Shown here: positions 12,237 to 20,062 of the stretch, piece after piece
Layout of the letters: each line of letters begins with the position of its first letter
Numbering within the stretch: the first letter of the stretch is position 1
Notes under the pieces: model-generated
Databases searched by the model: none
What the model was told of the DNA's origin: nothing
Seen by the model: only the letters and a program-made list of their open reading frames with translations
Position numbers and translations under genes: made by a program
DNA from: Streptomyces sp. A1136
GTDB taxonomy: Bacteria; Actinomycetota; Actinomycetes; Streptomycetales; Streptomycetaceae
Assembly: GCF_004795055.1 (NCBI RefSeq)
Contig: NZ_SSBJ01000014.1
Location: forward strand, 118,478 to 182,477
Length of the DNA stretch: 64,000 nt
Reading direction: 5' to 3'

Positions 12237-12269
12237 GAGTCAGGCTCATCCACGGACAGGGGAGTACGG

Positions 12270-13127
12270 GTGGACATCGAAGTACTTGGCACACTGGCGG
12301 TGCGGGAGCACGGGGTCTCCATCACGCCGACCGCCCTCAAACCGCGGCAAGTCCTGGCCCTGCTCGCGCTCCACGCCGACCAGGTCGTACCCGTATCGGC
12401 CCTGATCGAGGAGCTGTGGGGCGGGAAGCCGCCGCGCAGCGCCCGCGCCACCCTGCAGACCTACGTGCTCCAGCTGCGCGCCCTCATCACCGCGGCACTG
12501 GAACAGGGCGGCGAGGAGGACCGGACCGCGAAGGACGTCCTCGTCACCCTGCCCGGCGGCTACCAACTCGACAGCAACGGCGGCACCAGTGACGTCCGCG
12601 AGTTCGACCGGCTCGCGGGCCTCGGCTACCGCGCCATGGACTCCGGCGACCACCCCGAGGCGGCGCGCCTGCTGCGCGAGGCACTGGCCCTGTGGTCCGG
12701 CCCCGCGTTCGCCGACGTCGCCGGCGGCGTCCAACTGGACATGGAGTGCCGCCGACTGGAGGAGACCCGGCTCTGCGCCCTCGACCAGCGCATCGAGGCC
12801 GACCTGCGACTGGGGCGACACCGCGAACTGCTCGCCGAACTCACCGTCCTGGCCGGCCGCTACCGCACCCACGAGAACCTGCACGGCCAGTTCATGCTCG
12901 CCCTGCACCGCTCCGGCCGCCGCGGCGAGGCCCTCGACGTCTACCAGCGGCTGCGCACCACCCTCGTGCGCGAACTCGGCATCGAACCGTCCGTCGCCCT
13001 GCGCAGACTCCAGCGCTCGATCCTCATGACCGGTCCGGAGACCGCCGCCGGCGCGACCGACGCGTCCGACCGGCCCCTCGCGTCGTCCGCGCGGAACCCC
13101 GACGAACGGCTCGTCCGCGTCGGCTGA
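12270..13127 (+). CDS. SARP-family transcriptional activator
   Basis: The 285-residue SARP begins DIEVLGTLAV and carries the winged-helix signatures LKPRQVLALLALHADQVV and WGGKPPRSARATLQTYVLQ. The activation domain follows (LLREALALWSGPAF, LRLGRHRELLAELTVLAGRY, LVRELGIEPSVALRRLQ). The GTG at 12270 is preceded by a good ribosome site and a consensus promoter. A longer reading frame from 12084 passes through the hairpin and promoter and is rejected. It is the first of two SARPs in the same direction followed by an aromatase/cyclase gene, so control of an aromatic polyketide is the natural guess. Confidence 0.93.
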   Translation: MDIEVLGTLAVREHGVSITPTALKPRQVLALLALHADQVVPVSALIEELWGGKPPRSARATLQTYVLQLRALITAALEQGGEEDRTAKDVLVTLPGGYQLDSNGGTSDVREFDRLAGLGYRAMDSGDHPEAARLLREALALWSGPAFADVAGGVQLDMECRRLEETRLCALDQRIEADLRLGRHRELLAELTVLAGRYRTHENLHGQFMLALHRSGRRGEALDVYQRLRTTLVRELGIEPSVALRRLQRSILMTGPETAAGATDASDRPLASSARNPDERLVRVG

Positions 13128-13225
13128 ACACAGGGACCGGTTCCGGACAGGCTAAAGCCGCCCCCGGGTCCGCGACACCATATTTTTCGTAATCCGGAGA
13201 AACCCCGCCGGAAGAATTGACACGG

Positions 13226-13254
13226 CACGGCCACCGGCCTCCCGGTAGGCCGTG
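13226..13254. terminator. Interrupted hairpin between the two SARP genes
   Basis: CACGGCC (13226-13232) pairs with GGCCGTG (13248-13254), with an additional inner CCGG/CCGG pair. It lies about 100 bases after the first SARP stop and 170 bases before the second SARP start. It may terminate the first transcript; the surrounding AT-richer tract at 13180-13200 and 13250-13390 probably holds the second SARP promoter. Confidence 0.45.
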
Positions 13255-13420
13255 AATGCGATGTTTGTGCAGGTCGCGGCAGGGGTGATCGTTTTCGGAG
13301 AGCGCGGTCAAGAGATTCTGGAAAGGCGCTGGACCATTCGGAGAAGCGTCCCCGCGTTTCGCTACCGTCGACGACAGAGACCGAAAATCGACGGAACGCG
13401 ACCAGGTGCGGAGGAAACTT

Positions 13421-14242
13421 GTGAAGATCCAGGTTCTGGGTCCGTTGAGTGCCGAGGTCAACGGGGGCTCGATCGTTCCGACCGCGGGGAAACCGCGCCA
13501 GATCCTGGCGCTGCTGTCCCTGTATCCGGGACGGGTGGTCCCCGTCCCCACCCTCATGGAAGAGCTCTGGCGGACGGAACTCCCGCAGAGCGCCCTGACC
13601 ACCCTCCAGACCTACATCCTCCAGCTGCGCCGACGCCTGGGCACGGCCATGGGGCCCGGCGCCCCCTCCGGCGCCAAGGACGTCATCGCCACCCGGCACG
13701 GCGGCTACCTGCTCCAGATCGCCCCGGAGGCCGTCGATGTGCACGCCTACGAGGGCCTCGTCCGCGCCGGCCGGCAGGCCTTCGACGCCGGTGACGACGT
13801 GGGCGCGGCGGCCCGGCTGCGCGAGGCGCTCGCCCTGTGGCAGGGCCCGGCCCTGGTCGACGTACACGTCGGGCCCGTCCTCGGCATCGAGGTGCTGCGG
13901 CTGGAGGAGAGCCGGCTCGTGACGCTTGAGCGGCGCATCGACGTCGACCTGCGGCTCGGCCGGCACGCCGAACTCATCGTGGAACTGACCGGGTTGATCG
14001 CACGCCATCCGCAGCACGAGGGTCTGCACTCCCAGGCGATGGTCGCCCTCTACCGTTCCGGCCGGCAGGCCACCGCCCTCGACGTGTACCGCCGGCTGCG
14101 CGCCCGGCTCGTCGAGGAGCTCGGCGTCGAACCCAGCCCCCAGCTCCAGCGCCTGCACCAGGCGATGCTGACCGTCGACCCGGCCCTCGACGTCATCGCC
14201 GGCCCGCGCCGCTCCTCCACCTTCGACCTCTTCGCCGCGTAG
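13421..14242 (+). CDS. SARP-family transcriptional activator
   Basis: This second SARP has 273 residues. KIQVLGPLSAEVNGG opens the winged-helix domain, which continues with GKPRQILALLSLYPGRVV and SALTTLQTYILQLRRRLG. The activation domain contains LREALALWQGPALVDV and LVEELGVEPSPQLQRL. GTG 13421 is chosen because GGAGGA lies five bases upstream; an in-frame GTG at 13406 would put that site inside the gene. Its similarity to the SARP upstream suggests an old duplication, but the two are clearly diverged. Confidence 0.93.
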   Translation: MKIQVLGPLSAEVNGGSIVPTAGKPRQILALLSLYPGRVVPVPTLMEELWRTELPQSALTTLQTYILQLRRRLGTAMGPGAPSGAKDVIATRHGGYLLQIAPEAVDVHAYEGLVRAGRQAFDAGDDVGAAARLREALALWQGPALVDVHVGPVLGIEVLRLEESRLVTLERRIDVDLRLGRHAELIVELTGLIARHPQHEGLHSQAMVALYRSGRQATALDVYRRLRARLVEELGVEPSPQLQRLHQAMLTVDPALDVIAGPRRSSTFDLFAA

Positions 14243-14364
14243 CGTCCCCACGCCCACGCCTACGCCCACGTCCGACGGCCGACCGAGGTTCGAGACGCCG
14301 TCGACCGGCCCTCCGGCACCGGCCGCGATCGTCGGAGGCCGGGGGTCGAGAGAGGTGTGGGCCG

Positions 14365-15333
14365 ATGTCAGGTGAGCGTGTGCGTCAGACGTCGTACGTG
14401 GTGGAGGTGGCGGCGCCCGCCGGGGTGGTCTACGCCCTGCTCGCGGACACCACCCAGTGGCCGCTGTTCATCCCGCCGAGCATCCACGTCGAACGGCTGG
14501 ACTTCGACGGGACCCACGACCGCTTCGGTATGTGGGCCACCGCCGGCGGCACCGTCACGTCCTGGATCTCCCGCCGGTCCCTGGACAGCGCCGCCCGGAC
14601 CATCGACTTCCGCCAAGAGGTCCCGGCGCCCCCCGCGACCTCCATGGGCGGCCGTTGGGCGGTCGAGGAACTGGGCTCCGGGCGGGCCCGGCTGACCCTG
14701 CTGCACCACTTCACCGTCGCCGACGACAACCGGGCCGACGCCGAGTGGGTCACCCGCGTCACCGACGCCAACAGCGCCGCGGAGCTGGCGCGGCTCAAGG
14801 AGACCGCCGAGCGCTGGACGCGCCTGGACGACCTCCTGCTCACCTTCGAGGACTCCGTGCGCGTCCGGGGTCCCCACGAACTCGTCTACGAATTCCTCTA
14901 CGGGGCCGCCGACTGGCCCGTCCACCTGCCCGAGGTGCTGCGCGCCGACGTCCGCGAGGACCGCACCGGCGTACAACTGCTGACCCTGGACACCCGCGGG
15001 CCGGACGGCCGGACCCACACCGCCGAGTCCGTGCGCGTCTGCTTCCCGCACGCCGGACGGATCGTCTTCAAGGAGACGCGGGGCTCCCTGCCGCTGGCCG
15101 CGCACACCGGCGAATGGTCGCTCATCCCCGACGAGAGCGGGCTGACCGCCGTGGCCCGCCACAGCGTCGTCCTGCGGGAGGAGGACATCGAGGGGTCCCT
15201 CGGCCCGGGCGTCGACATCGCCCAGGCCCGCGACCACGTTCGCCGCACCCTGGGCGCCGCGAGCACCGCCACGCTGCACCGAGCCCGCCGGTACGCGGAA
15301 TCCGCCGTCCGCGTCCTCACCCCGGGAAGATGA
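14365..15333 (+). CDS. Aromatase/cyclase didomain (type II polyketide)
   Basis: A 322-residue protein made of two SRPBCC (START-like polyketide cyclase) domains. The first, about residues 8-140, begins VEVAAPAGVVYALLADTTQW; the second, about 155-300, begins VRVRGPHELVYEFLYGAADW. Both show the pocket-lining pattern of bifunctional aromatase/cyclases such as those that fold C7-C12 or C9-C14 rings of poly-beta-ketone chains in type II PKS pathways. It acts in the cytosol on ACP-bound intermediates. No ketosynthase pair or minimal PKS is adjacent, which is odd; the nearest aromatic-polyketide genes in the window begin near 52.9 kb. It is preceded by two SARPs. Confidence 0.9.
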   Translation: MSGERVRQTSYVVEVAAPAGVVYALLADTTQWPLFIPPSIHVERLDFDGTHDRFGMWATAGGTVTSWISRRSLDSAARTIDFRQEVPAPPATSMGGRWAVEELGSGRARLTLLHHFTVADDNRADAEWVTRVTDANSAAELARLKETAERWTRLDDLLLTFEDSVRVRGPHELVYEFLYGAADWPVHLPEVLRADVREDRTGVQLLTLDTRGPDGRTHTAESVRVCFPHAGRIVFKETRGSLPLAAHTGEWSLIPDESGLTAVARHSVVLREEDIEGSLGPGVDIAQARDHVRRTLGAASTATLHRARRYAESAVRVLTPGR

Positions 15334-15369
15334 CCCCGCCCCCACCCATTCGCCTGCCCCTCCCGGGTG

Positions 15370-15397
15370 CCGCATTCGTCGGACCGCATTCGTCGGG
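15370..15397. repeat. 14-base tandem duplication upstream of the DUF5302 gene
   Basis: CCGCATTCGTCGG plus one base is repeated directly head to tail (15370-15383 and 15384-15397). It lies between the aromatase/cyclase stop and the ribosome site of the small gene downstream. Confidence 0.7.
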
Positions 15398-15431
15398 AGA
15401 ACAGATCCGCACATCACGCAGGAGGCACCGC

Positions 15432-15614
15432 ATGACCGATACGCCGGACAACCACCCCGTCGAGCCCGAAGGCAGGCGCAGGTTCCGTGAGGCGCTGGAG
15501 CGCAAGACACGCGCAGCCCGGTCACAACAGGCGCGCCACGAAAGCAGTTCGAAGCTCAAGGGGTACAGCGGTCCCCAAGGTCAAAACCGCAGCTTCCGCC
15601 GCAAGGCCGGCTGA
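15432..15614 (+). CDS. DUF5302-type small basic protein
   Basis: A 60-residue, highly charged protein with a central RRRFREALERKTRAARSQQ helix and a C-terminal GPQGQNRSFRRKAG tail. This matches my memory of the conserved actinobacterial DUF5302 family, whose function is unknown. ATG 15432 has an excellent AGGAGG site seven bases upstream. It is followed at once by one of the strongest terminators in the window, so it closes the transcription unit. Confidence 0.82.
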   Translation: MTDTPDNHPVEPEGRRRFREALERKTRAARSQQARHESSSKLKGYSGPQGQNRSFRRKAG

Positions 15615-15639
15615 GGCCGCACGGCAGGACAAACCCGCA

Positions 15640-15690
15640 GGGGCTGCCGCGATCCGATTCCCGTTCGGATCGCGGCAGCCCCTCTTTTTT
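15640..15690 (+). terminator. Strong intrinsic terminator
   Basis: The 18-bp arms GGGGCTGCCGCGATCCGA and TCGGATCGCGGCAGCCCC pair perfectly around a seven-base loop and are followed by TCTTTTTT. It is a textbook rho-independent terminator, separating the small gene from the convergent LuxR gene. Confidence 0.93.
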
Positions 15691-15843
15691 CGTTGCGCCA
15701 GGGTCCCGCCCACGAATCGCCGCAATACGGCGGAGTATGGCCGGAGTACGGCTTGAGTGCCGCTTGAGCACCGCGCGAGTGCCCTCACTCCCGCTCCGGC
15801 CCGGGGCGCGGCATCCGGCCTCCCCGCCTTTCACCTGCTCGCG

Positions 15844-16701
15844 TCACAGAACGTAAGTGGCCTCGTTGCGGCCGAGCAGATAGCCGAGCTGTAATCGGTT
15901 GAGCGCGCCCAGTTCCTGCTTGATGGCCGCGATGTGCGCCTGGAGAGAGCGCTCACTGATGCCGATCCGGCGGGCGATCGCCTTGTCCGAGTAACCCTCC
16001 ACGAGCAGTCTGCTGATGGACTCCCGGATGGCGGGGACCACCTCGTCGGCCGCCTTGGCCGCGTGCAGCGGAACAAACGGAAAGGGCTTCGCGCGGTCCC
16101 ACGCCTTGTCGAACGTGTCGCGCAGAAAACGGATGATGGTGGGTTCGGTGATGGATATGGCGGTCGTGCGTTCGTCGTTCGCCGGAATGAAGGCGACATC
16201 GTCGACGATGATGAGCCGGTCGAAGAATTCTTCCAAAGTCCTTACCTGTGCCCCGTATTCGGTGACCGTGCGCACGTAGTCCTTGGTCGCCTCGTCGAAG
16301 CGCGTGGTGTGCTGGTAGAGCGTTCGCATGGAAATGCCCGCCGCGATCTGCCGGCGTACGGACTCCAGGGCTTCCTTCAGTACCGCGCTCGGCCGCGCCC
16401 CGTCCGGCTGGGCGGTCAGGATGTCCTTGCGGCACGCGCCCAGCGCTTCGTCGATCGCGGACGTGATGCTGCCCAGCCCGTGCAGATAGCGCACCCCGGG
16501 GCCGACGACCTGCTCGTCCGGGCCCGTCCCCGTCTCGGGGAGGGCTGCCGCGCGCGTGGCCTGCTGTGCGGCTTCCTGCGCCAGCAGGCCGAGGTGCGTT
16601 GCGAGTTCCCGCAAAAACGCCTGCGGCTCCTCCTCCGCGGGCGCACGCGGCTCCTCGGGTGCACCATTTTGTACGGATCTGACGTATTTCACTACGTCCA
16701 C
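15844..16701 (-). CDS. LuxR-type HTH transcriptional regulator
   Basis: The 285-residue protein has a C-terminal LuxR helix-turn-helix (ISRLLVEGYSDKAIARRIG, ISERSLQAHIAAIKQELG). The N-terminal part includes SMRTLYQHTTRFDEATKDYV and FDRLIIVDDVAFIPANDE, like the stand-alone actinobacterial LuxR regulators with a phospholipase-D-like or TrmB-like sensor region. There is no receiver domain or ATPase. The start is GTG 16701. It is divergent from the GDVGWN-peptide gene and the hydrazone cluster, and the 242-base shared promoter region holds several dyads. It is the most likely cluster-situated regulator of the 17-42 kb series. Confidence 0.88.
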   Translation of the reverse strand: MDVVKYVRSVQNGAPEEPRAPAEEEPQAFLRELATHLGLLAQEAAQQATRAAALPETGTGPDEQVVGPGVRYLHGLGSITSAIDEALGACRKDILTAQPDGARPSAVLKEALESVRRQIAAGISMRTLYQHTTRFDEATKDYVRTVTEYGAQVRTLEEFFDRLIIVDDVAFIPANDERTTAISITEPTIIRFLRDTFDKAWDRAKPFPFVPLHAAKAADEVVPAIRESISRLLVEGYSDKAIARRIGISERSLQAHIAAIKQELGALNRLQLGYLLGRNEATYVL

Positions 16702-16743
16702 ACGCCACCTCTGTCCGTCCGGTATGGGGGTGTTCGGGGTGAT

Positions 16744-16829
16744 TGAGACCCCGTGGATTCCCGCAATGCGGAAACCGGAGCCATCGTAGGTCTATCTCGG
16801 GATCTCCCGGCAGAGGAGATTTGGTCTCA
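16744..16829. promoter_or_regulatory. Divergent promoter region with inverted repeats
   Basis: TGAGACC (16744-16750) and GGTCTCA (16823-16829) form a spaced inverted repeat. Between them are an imperfect palindrome TTCCCGCAATGCGGAA near 16757 and a perfect ATCTCC/GGAGAT dyad (16802-16820). The tract separates the LuxR gene from the GDVGWN-peptide gene and is the best candidate for LuxR binding. No experimental consensus supports a specific site. Confidence 0.45.
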
Positions 16830-16943
16830 CCGCAGGAACACACACCGAGAAGGCGCCGGGCGGATCACCGCAGCCACACACCGGATTCGGACTTCCGTTT
16901 CGGGAAATGGCCAAAAGGCGAAAACGACTGAGGGGCTGGGGAA

Positions 16944-17240
16944 ATGACGAAGAACCAGATGGTTACCGGTGAGGCCGGCCGGGTTTCCGGAATCCGCGGA
17001 CGAGTGGTTCTGGCCGCCGCCGGACTCGCCCTCGCACTGGGAACGGTCGCCACCGGCGTCGCCCACGGCGCCCTGTCCGACGCGTCCGACACCCACCTGC
17101 GCCTCGGTGACGTCGGCTGGAACCACACGGCCCCCCGCGTCCTCGCAGATGGCGCCGGTGACGTCGGCTGGAACAACCCGAAGCCCGGCACCACGCCCGC
17201 CCCCCAGCCCGCCAACCCGGGTGACGTTGGCTGGAACTGA
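16944..17240 (+). CDS. Secreted small protein with three GDVGWN repeats
   Basis: A 98-residue protein I do not recognise. Residues 1-20 are polar with basic residues; VVLAAAGLALALGTVATGVA (about 21-40) is a typical signal-peptide core ending in an AHGA-like cleavage region. The mature part of about 56 residues carries the hexamer GDVGWN three times, the last one forming the exact C-terminus, separated by short spacers including a Pro-rich GTTPAPQPANP linker. ATG 16944 lies behind GAGGGGCTGGGGA. The thioesterase gene starts 73 bases downstream in the same direction, so this is probably the first gene of the hydrazone operon. It could be a peptide signal, a RiPP-like precursor or a cell-surface protein; no modification enzyme for it is obvious nearby. 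Confidence 0.75.
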   Translation: MTKNQMVTGEAGRVSGIRGRVVLAAAGLALALGTVATGVAHGALSDASDTHLRLGDVGWNHTAPRVLADGAGDVGWNNPKPGTTPAPQPANPGDVGWN

Positions 17241-17313
17241 TCCCCGCCGTCATCCCGTCCTGCGCTTCCTCCCCTCCCGCTCCGCCCGACCGGCAAAGGA
17301 ATGGCTGATCTTC

Positions 17314-18141
17314 GTGGCTGCCTCCCCCTGGTTCCTGACCTCCGAGACCGCCCCCGGCGCCACCCCCGCCGCCGACCGCGCCGACGACTCCCGCACCCGC
17401 GTCTACTGCTTCCCGCACGCCGGCGGCAACCCGCGCACCTTCCTCGACTGGCAGGCCGGCATGGGCGTCGACGGTCGGATATTCGCCGTGTGCCCGCCCG
17501 GCAGGGGCCACCGCTTCCGTGAGCCCGCCGCCGCCACCGTCGCCGAGCTGGCGGACGGCGCCGCCCTCGCCATCGCCCTCGACGCGGCCCCCGACCGGCC
17601 CTTCGTCCTCTTCGGCCACAGCTTCGGCGCGGCCCTCGCCTTCGAGGTCGCCCGCCGTCTCGACGGCGTACCCGGCCTCGCCGCCCTCGTCGCCTCCGGC
17701 TGCTCCGCCCCCTCCCTGCTGCCCACCCCCCGCGTGGTCGAGGCGGCCCGGCTGGAGGGCCGCCGGTTCACCGAGGCCGTCGGTTTCTTCGGCGGGCTTC
17801 CGCCCGAGGTGCTCCAGGACGAGGCCATGCAGGAACTGCTCCTGCCCCACCTCAAGGCCGACTTCGCCATGGTCGCCGGTTACCAGTACCGCCCCGCCGG
17901 ACCGCTGCGGGTGCCGCTCACCCTGCTCAACGGCATCGACGACCCGCACGTTACCACCGCCTCCCTCGCCCCCTGGGCCCGCGAATGCCCGGGAGAGCCG
18001 ACCCGTCACTGGGTCGACGGAGGCCACTTCTACTTCGAGGGCCGGCCCCACACCGTCACCGACGTACTGCGTCCGCTGGCCCGCGCCGCCCGCCGGGAGG
18101 CCGCAACGCCCGCCCGCGATGAGTACGTTGAGCTGATCTGA
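17314..18141 (+). CDS. azsB: Stand-alone thioesterase (AzsB-like)
   Basis: A 275-residue type II thioesterase: YCFPHAGGNPRTF, CPPGRGHRFREP, nucleophile in LFGHSFGAALAFE, Asp in NGIDDPHVT and His in GGHFYFEG. The NRPS at 34569 has no thioesterase domain of its own, so this enzyme is the natural release factor. In the azaserine pathway, as I recall it, the equivalent AzsB hydrolyses the seryl ester from the NRPS carrier domain. The start is GTG 17314 with AAAGGA 13 bases upstream; an overlapping longer frame is shadow of the peptide gene. It is followed after 28 bases by the next gene of the series. Confidence 0.85.
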   Translation: MAASPWFLTSETAPGATPAADRADDSRTRVYCFPHAGGNPRTFLDWQAGMGVDGRIFAVCPPGRGHRFREPAAATVAELADGAALAIALDAAPDRPFVLFGHSFGAALAFEVARRLDGVPGLAALVASGCSAPSLLPTPRVVEAARLEGRRFTEAVGFFGGLPPEVLQDEAMQELLLPHLKADFAMVAGYQYRPAGPLRVPLTLLNGIDDPHVTTASLAPWARECPGEPTRHWVDGGHFYFEGRPHTVTDVLRPLARAARREAATPARDEYVELI

Positions 18142-18169
18142 CCGCAGGCCGAGCACCAGCGAGGACACC

Positions 18170-19093
18170 GTGAACCACAGCACCGACGCCCGCCGCCCCC
18201 GATCCCAGTACGCCCGCGCCGTCGCCTTCCGCGACCTGCACGACGGTCCCGGCCCGTTCGTCGTCCCCAATCCCTGGGACGCCGGAACCGCCCGCGTCCT
18301 CGCCTCCTTCGGCTTCGCCGCCCTCGCCACCACCGGCGCCGGACTCGCCCACAGCCTCGGCCGCCCCGACGGGGCCAACCAGGTGGGCCGCGCCGAACTC
18401 CTCGCCAACGCCGCCGCGATCGTCGACGCCACGGGCCTGCCGGTCACCGCCGACCTGGAGAGCGGCTTCGGCGAGCGTCCCGAGGACATCGCCGAGACCA
18501 TCCGGCTGGCCGCGGCCGCCGGTCTGGTCGGCGGCTCCATCGAGGACTCCACCGGCCGTGACGAGGACCCCGTACGCCCCCTCGGCGAAGCGGTGGAGCG
18601 CGTCGTCGCGGCCGTCGAGGCGGCGAAGGGGCTCGACTTCCCCTTCACCGTCACCGCCCGCGCCGAGAACTTCTTCCAGGGCCGCCCCGACCTCGACGAC
18701 ACCATCCGCCGCCTCCAGGCGTACGAGGCCGCCGGCGCCGACGTGCTCTACGCCCCCGCCCTGCCCGACGCCGAGGCGATCCGCGCCGTCTGCTCCGCCG
18801 TCTCCCGCCCCGTCAACGTCCTGATGGGCGGCGCGCTGAAGCTGTCCGTCGCCGACCTCGGAGCCCTCGGCGTACGCCGGATCAGCACCGGCTCGGCCCT
18901 CTCCCGCGCCGCCCTCGGCGCCCTCACCCGGGCCGCCCGCGAGATCAGCGAGCACGGCACCTTCGGCTTCGGCGCCGACGCCCTCCCGTACGCGGAGGCC
19001 AACGCCCTGCTGGCCGCCGCCGACCCGACCGCCCCCGTCCCGACCGTCCCGACCGTCCCGTCCGACGACCGAGAGAGCGATCCGGCACCGTGA
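18170..19093 (+). CDS. Isocitrate lyase/PEP mutase superfamily protein
   Basis: The 307-residue TIM-barrel protein has the motifs VVPNPWDAGTARVLASFGF, LPVTADLESGFG, GGSIEDSTG and RPVNVLMGG typical of the ICL/PEPM superfamily (subgroup annotated as oxaloacetate decarboxylase or carboxyvinyl-phosphonate mutase-like). These enzymes bind Mg2+ and cleave or form C-C or P-C bonds next to a carboxylate. The KKCGH catalytic loop of true isocitrate lyase is absent. By position it would correspond to azsC. Its role in a hydrazone pathway is unknown. The C-terminal 20 residues include a PTVP repeat. The stop overlaps the next start by four bases (GTGA). Confidence 0.83.
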   Translation: MNHSTDARRPRSQYARAVAFRDLHDGPGPFVVPNPWDAGTARVLASFGFAALATTGAGLAHSLGRPDGANQVGRAELLANAAAIVDATGLPVTADLESGFGERPEDIAETIRLAAAAGLVGGSIEDSTGRDEDPVRPLGEAVERVVAAVEAAKGLDFPFTVTARAENFFQGRPDLDDTIRRLQAYEAAGADVLYAPALPDAEAIRAVCSAVSRPVNVLMGGALKLSVADLGALGVRRISTGSALSRAALGALTRAAREISEHGTFGFGADALPYAEANALLAAADPTAPVPTVPTVPSDDRESDPAP

Positions 19094-20061
19094 GCCTTCC
19101 TCCCGCAGCCTTACCCGCCGTCCACCTGTCCGCGCCGCGCTACGTGCTCGGCGAACAGGTCGCCGATCACACGAGCATCGACAACCTCCTCGAACGGGCC
19201 CGCCGGTTCAAGATGGCGCCACGGGCCGAGCTGTGGGGCTGGGGCGCCATCCGCAGGACCGCCAAGAGCCTGGAGGCCCTCGCCGTCGAGAGCGCCCGCG
19301 CGACCGTGGCGGCGGCGGGCGCCGACCCGGCCGGCATCGACTGCCTGATCCTCTGCTCCACCCGCTTCCCCGGCGGCCCGCGCACCCACGGCGGCTTCGT
19401 CGAGAAGGTGATGAGCGGCATCGGCCTGGTCGACGCCGCCGTCACCGGCCTCACCCTCAACCGCTGCACCAACCTCCTCACGGGCATCCGCACCGCGCAC
19501 GCCCTCGTCGCAGCCGGAACCCACCGCCGGGTCCTGGTCGTCACCACCGACCGGGTCACCGACGAATCCGTCCGCATGGAGAACTTCGCCCTCTTCAGCG
19601 ACGGCTCCGCCTCCTGCCTGATCTCCGCCGACGCCGACCCCCTCGGCGCGGACACCTACGAGATCCTCGCCGGCGCCGCCGCCCAGGACCCCACCTCCCT
19701 CGACTGGTCCCACGAGATCAGCTCGGAGCTCGCCCGCACCGTCAACCGGCGCATCCTGGACGCCGTCGGCATGAAGCTCGACGAGATCGACGGCCTGCTG
19801 CACCCCAACCTCTTCAAGCCCCTCATCGCCCTCAAGGAACGCCAGGCCGGCTTCACCCGGCAGCAACTCCACCTCGACAACATCACCCGCTTCGGCCACT
19901 GCTTCGCCGCCGATCCGCTGATCAACCTCGTGGACCGCCAGGACGCGGGGGAGCTCCGCCCCGGCGGCCACTACCTCCTGGCCTCCAGCGTCCCGGGCTC
20001 CCGCGTCGGCGTGCTGCTGCGGGCGTCCTCGCCCGTCACCCCGGACCGGGGGGAGAACTGA
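19090..20061 (+). CDS. azsD: KAS III-like acyltransferase (AzsD-like)
   Basis: A 323-residue thiolase-fold protein of the FabH family. The active cysteine is Cys126 in LNRCTNLL and the first histidine is His238 in LLHPNLFKP. The position normally held by Asn in GNxSAAS is His270 (FGHCFAADP). That C-H-H arrangement departs from decarboxylating KAS III enzymes and resembles FabH-like proteins that move acyl groups between carriers or onto alcohols. In the published azaserine work, as I recall, AzsD transfers the 2-hydrazineylideneacetyl group from the free carrier protein to the carrier domain of AzsN; gene order here fits that assignment. It is coupled to both neighbours by overlap or a one-base gap. 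Confidence 0.85.
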   Translation: MSLPPAALPAVHLSAPRYVLGEQVADHTSIDNLLERARRFKMAPRAELWGWGAIRRTAKSLEALAVESARATVAAAGADPAGIDCLILCSTRFPGGPRTHGGFVEKVMSGIGLVDAAVTGLTLNRCTNLLTGIRTAHALVAAGTHRRVLVVTTDRVTDESVRMENFALFSDGSASCLISADADPLGADTYEILAGAAAQDPTSLDWSHEISSELARTVNRRILDAVGMKLDEIDGLLHPNLFKPLIALKERQAGFTRQQLHLDNITRFGHCFAADPLINLVDRQDAGELRPGGHYLLASSVPGSRVGVLLRASSPVTPDRGEN

Positions 20062-20062
20062 G

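Noticed and set aside
15432..15614. Reading the small basic gene as a ribosomal or toxin protein
   Set aside because: The charged central helix and GPQGQNRSFRRKAG tail fit the conserved DUF5302 family rather than a toxin.
16944..17240. Calling the GDVGWN protein a RiPP precursor
   Set aside because: It has a normal Sec-type signal peptide and no adjacent lanthipeptide, radical-SAM or cyclodehydratase gene; kept only as one hypothesis.
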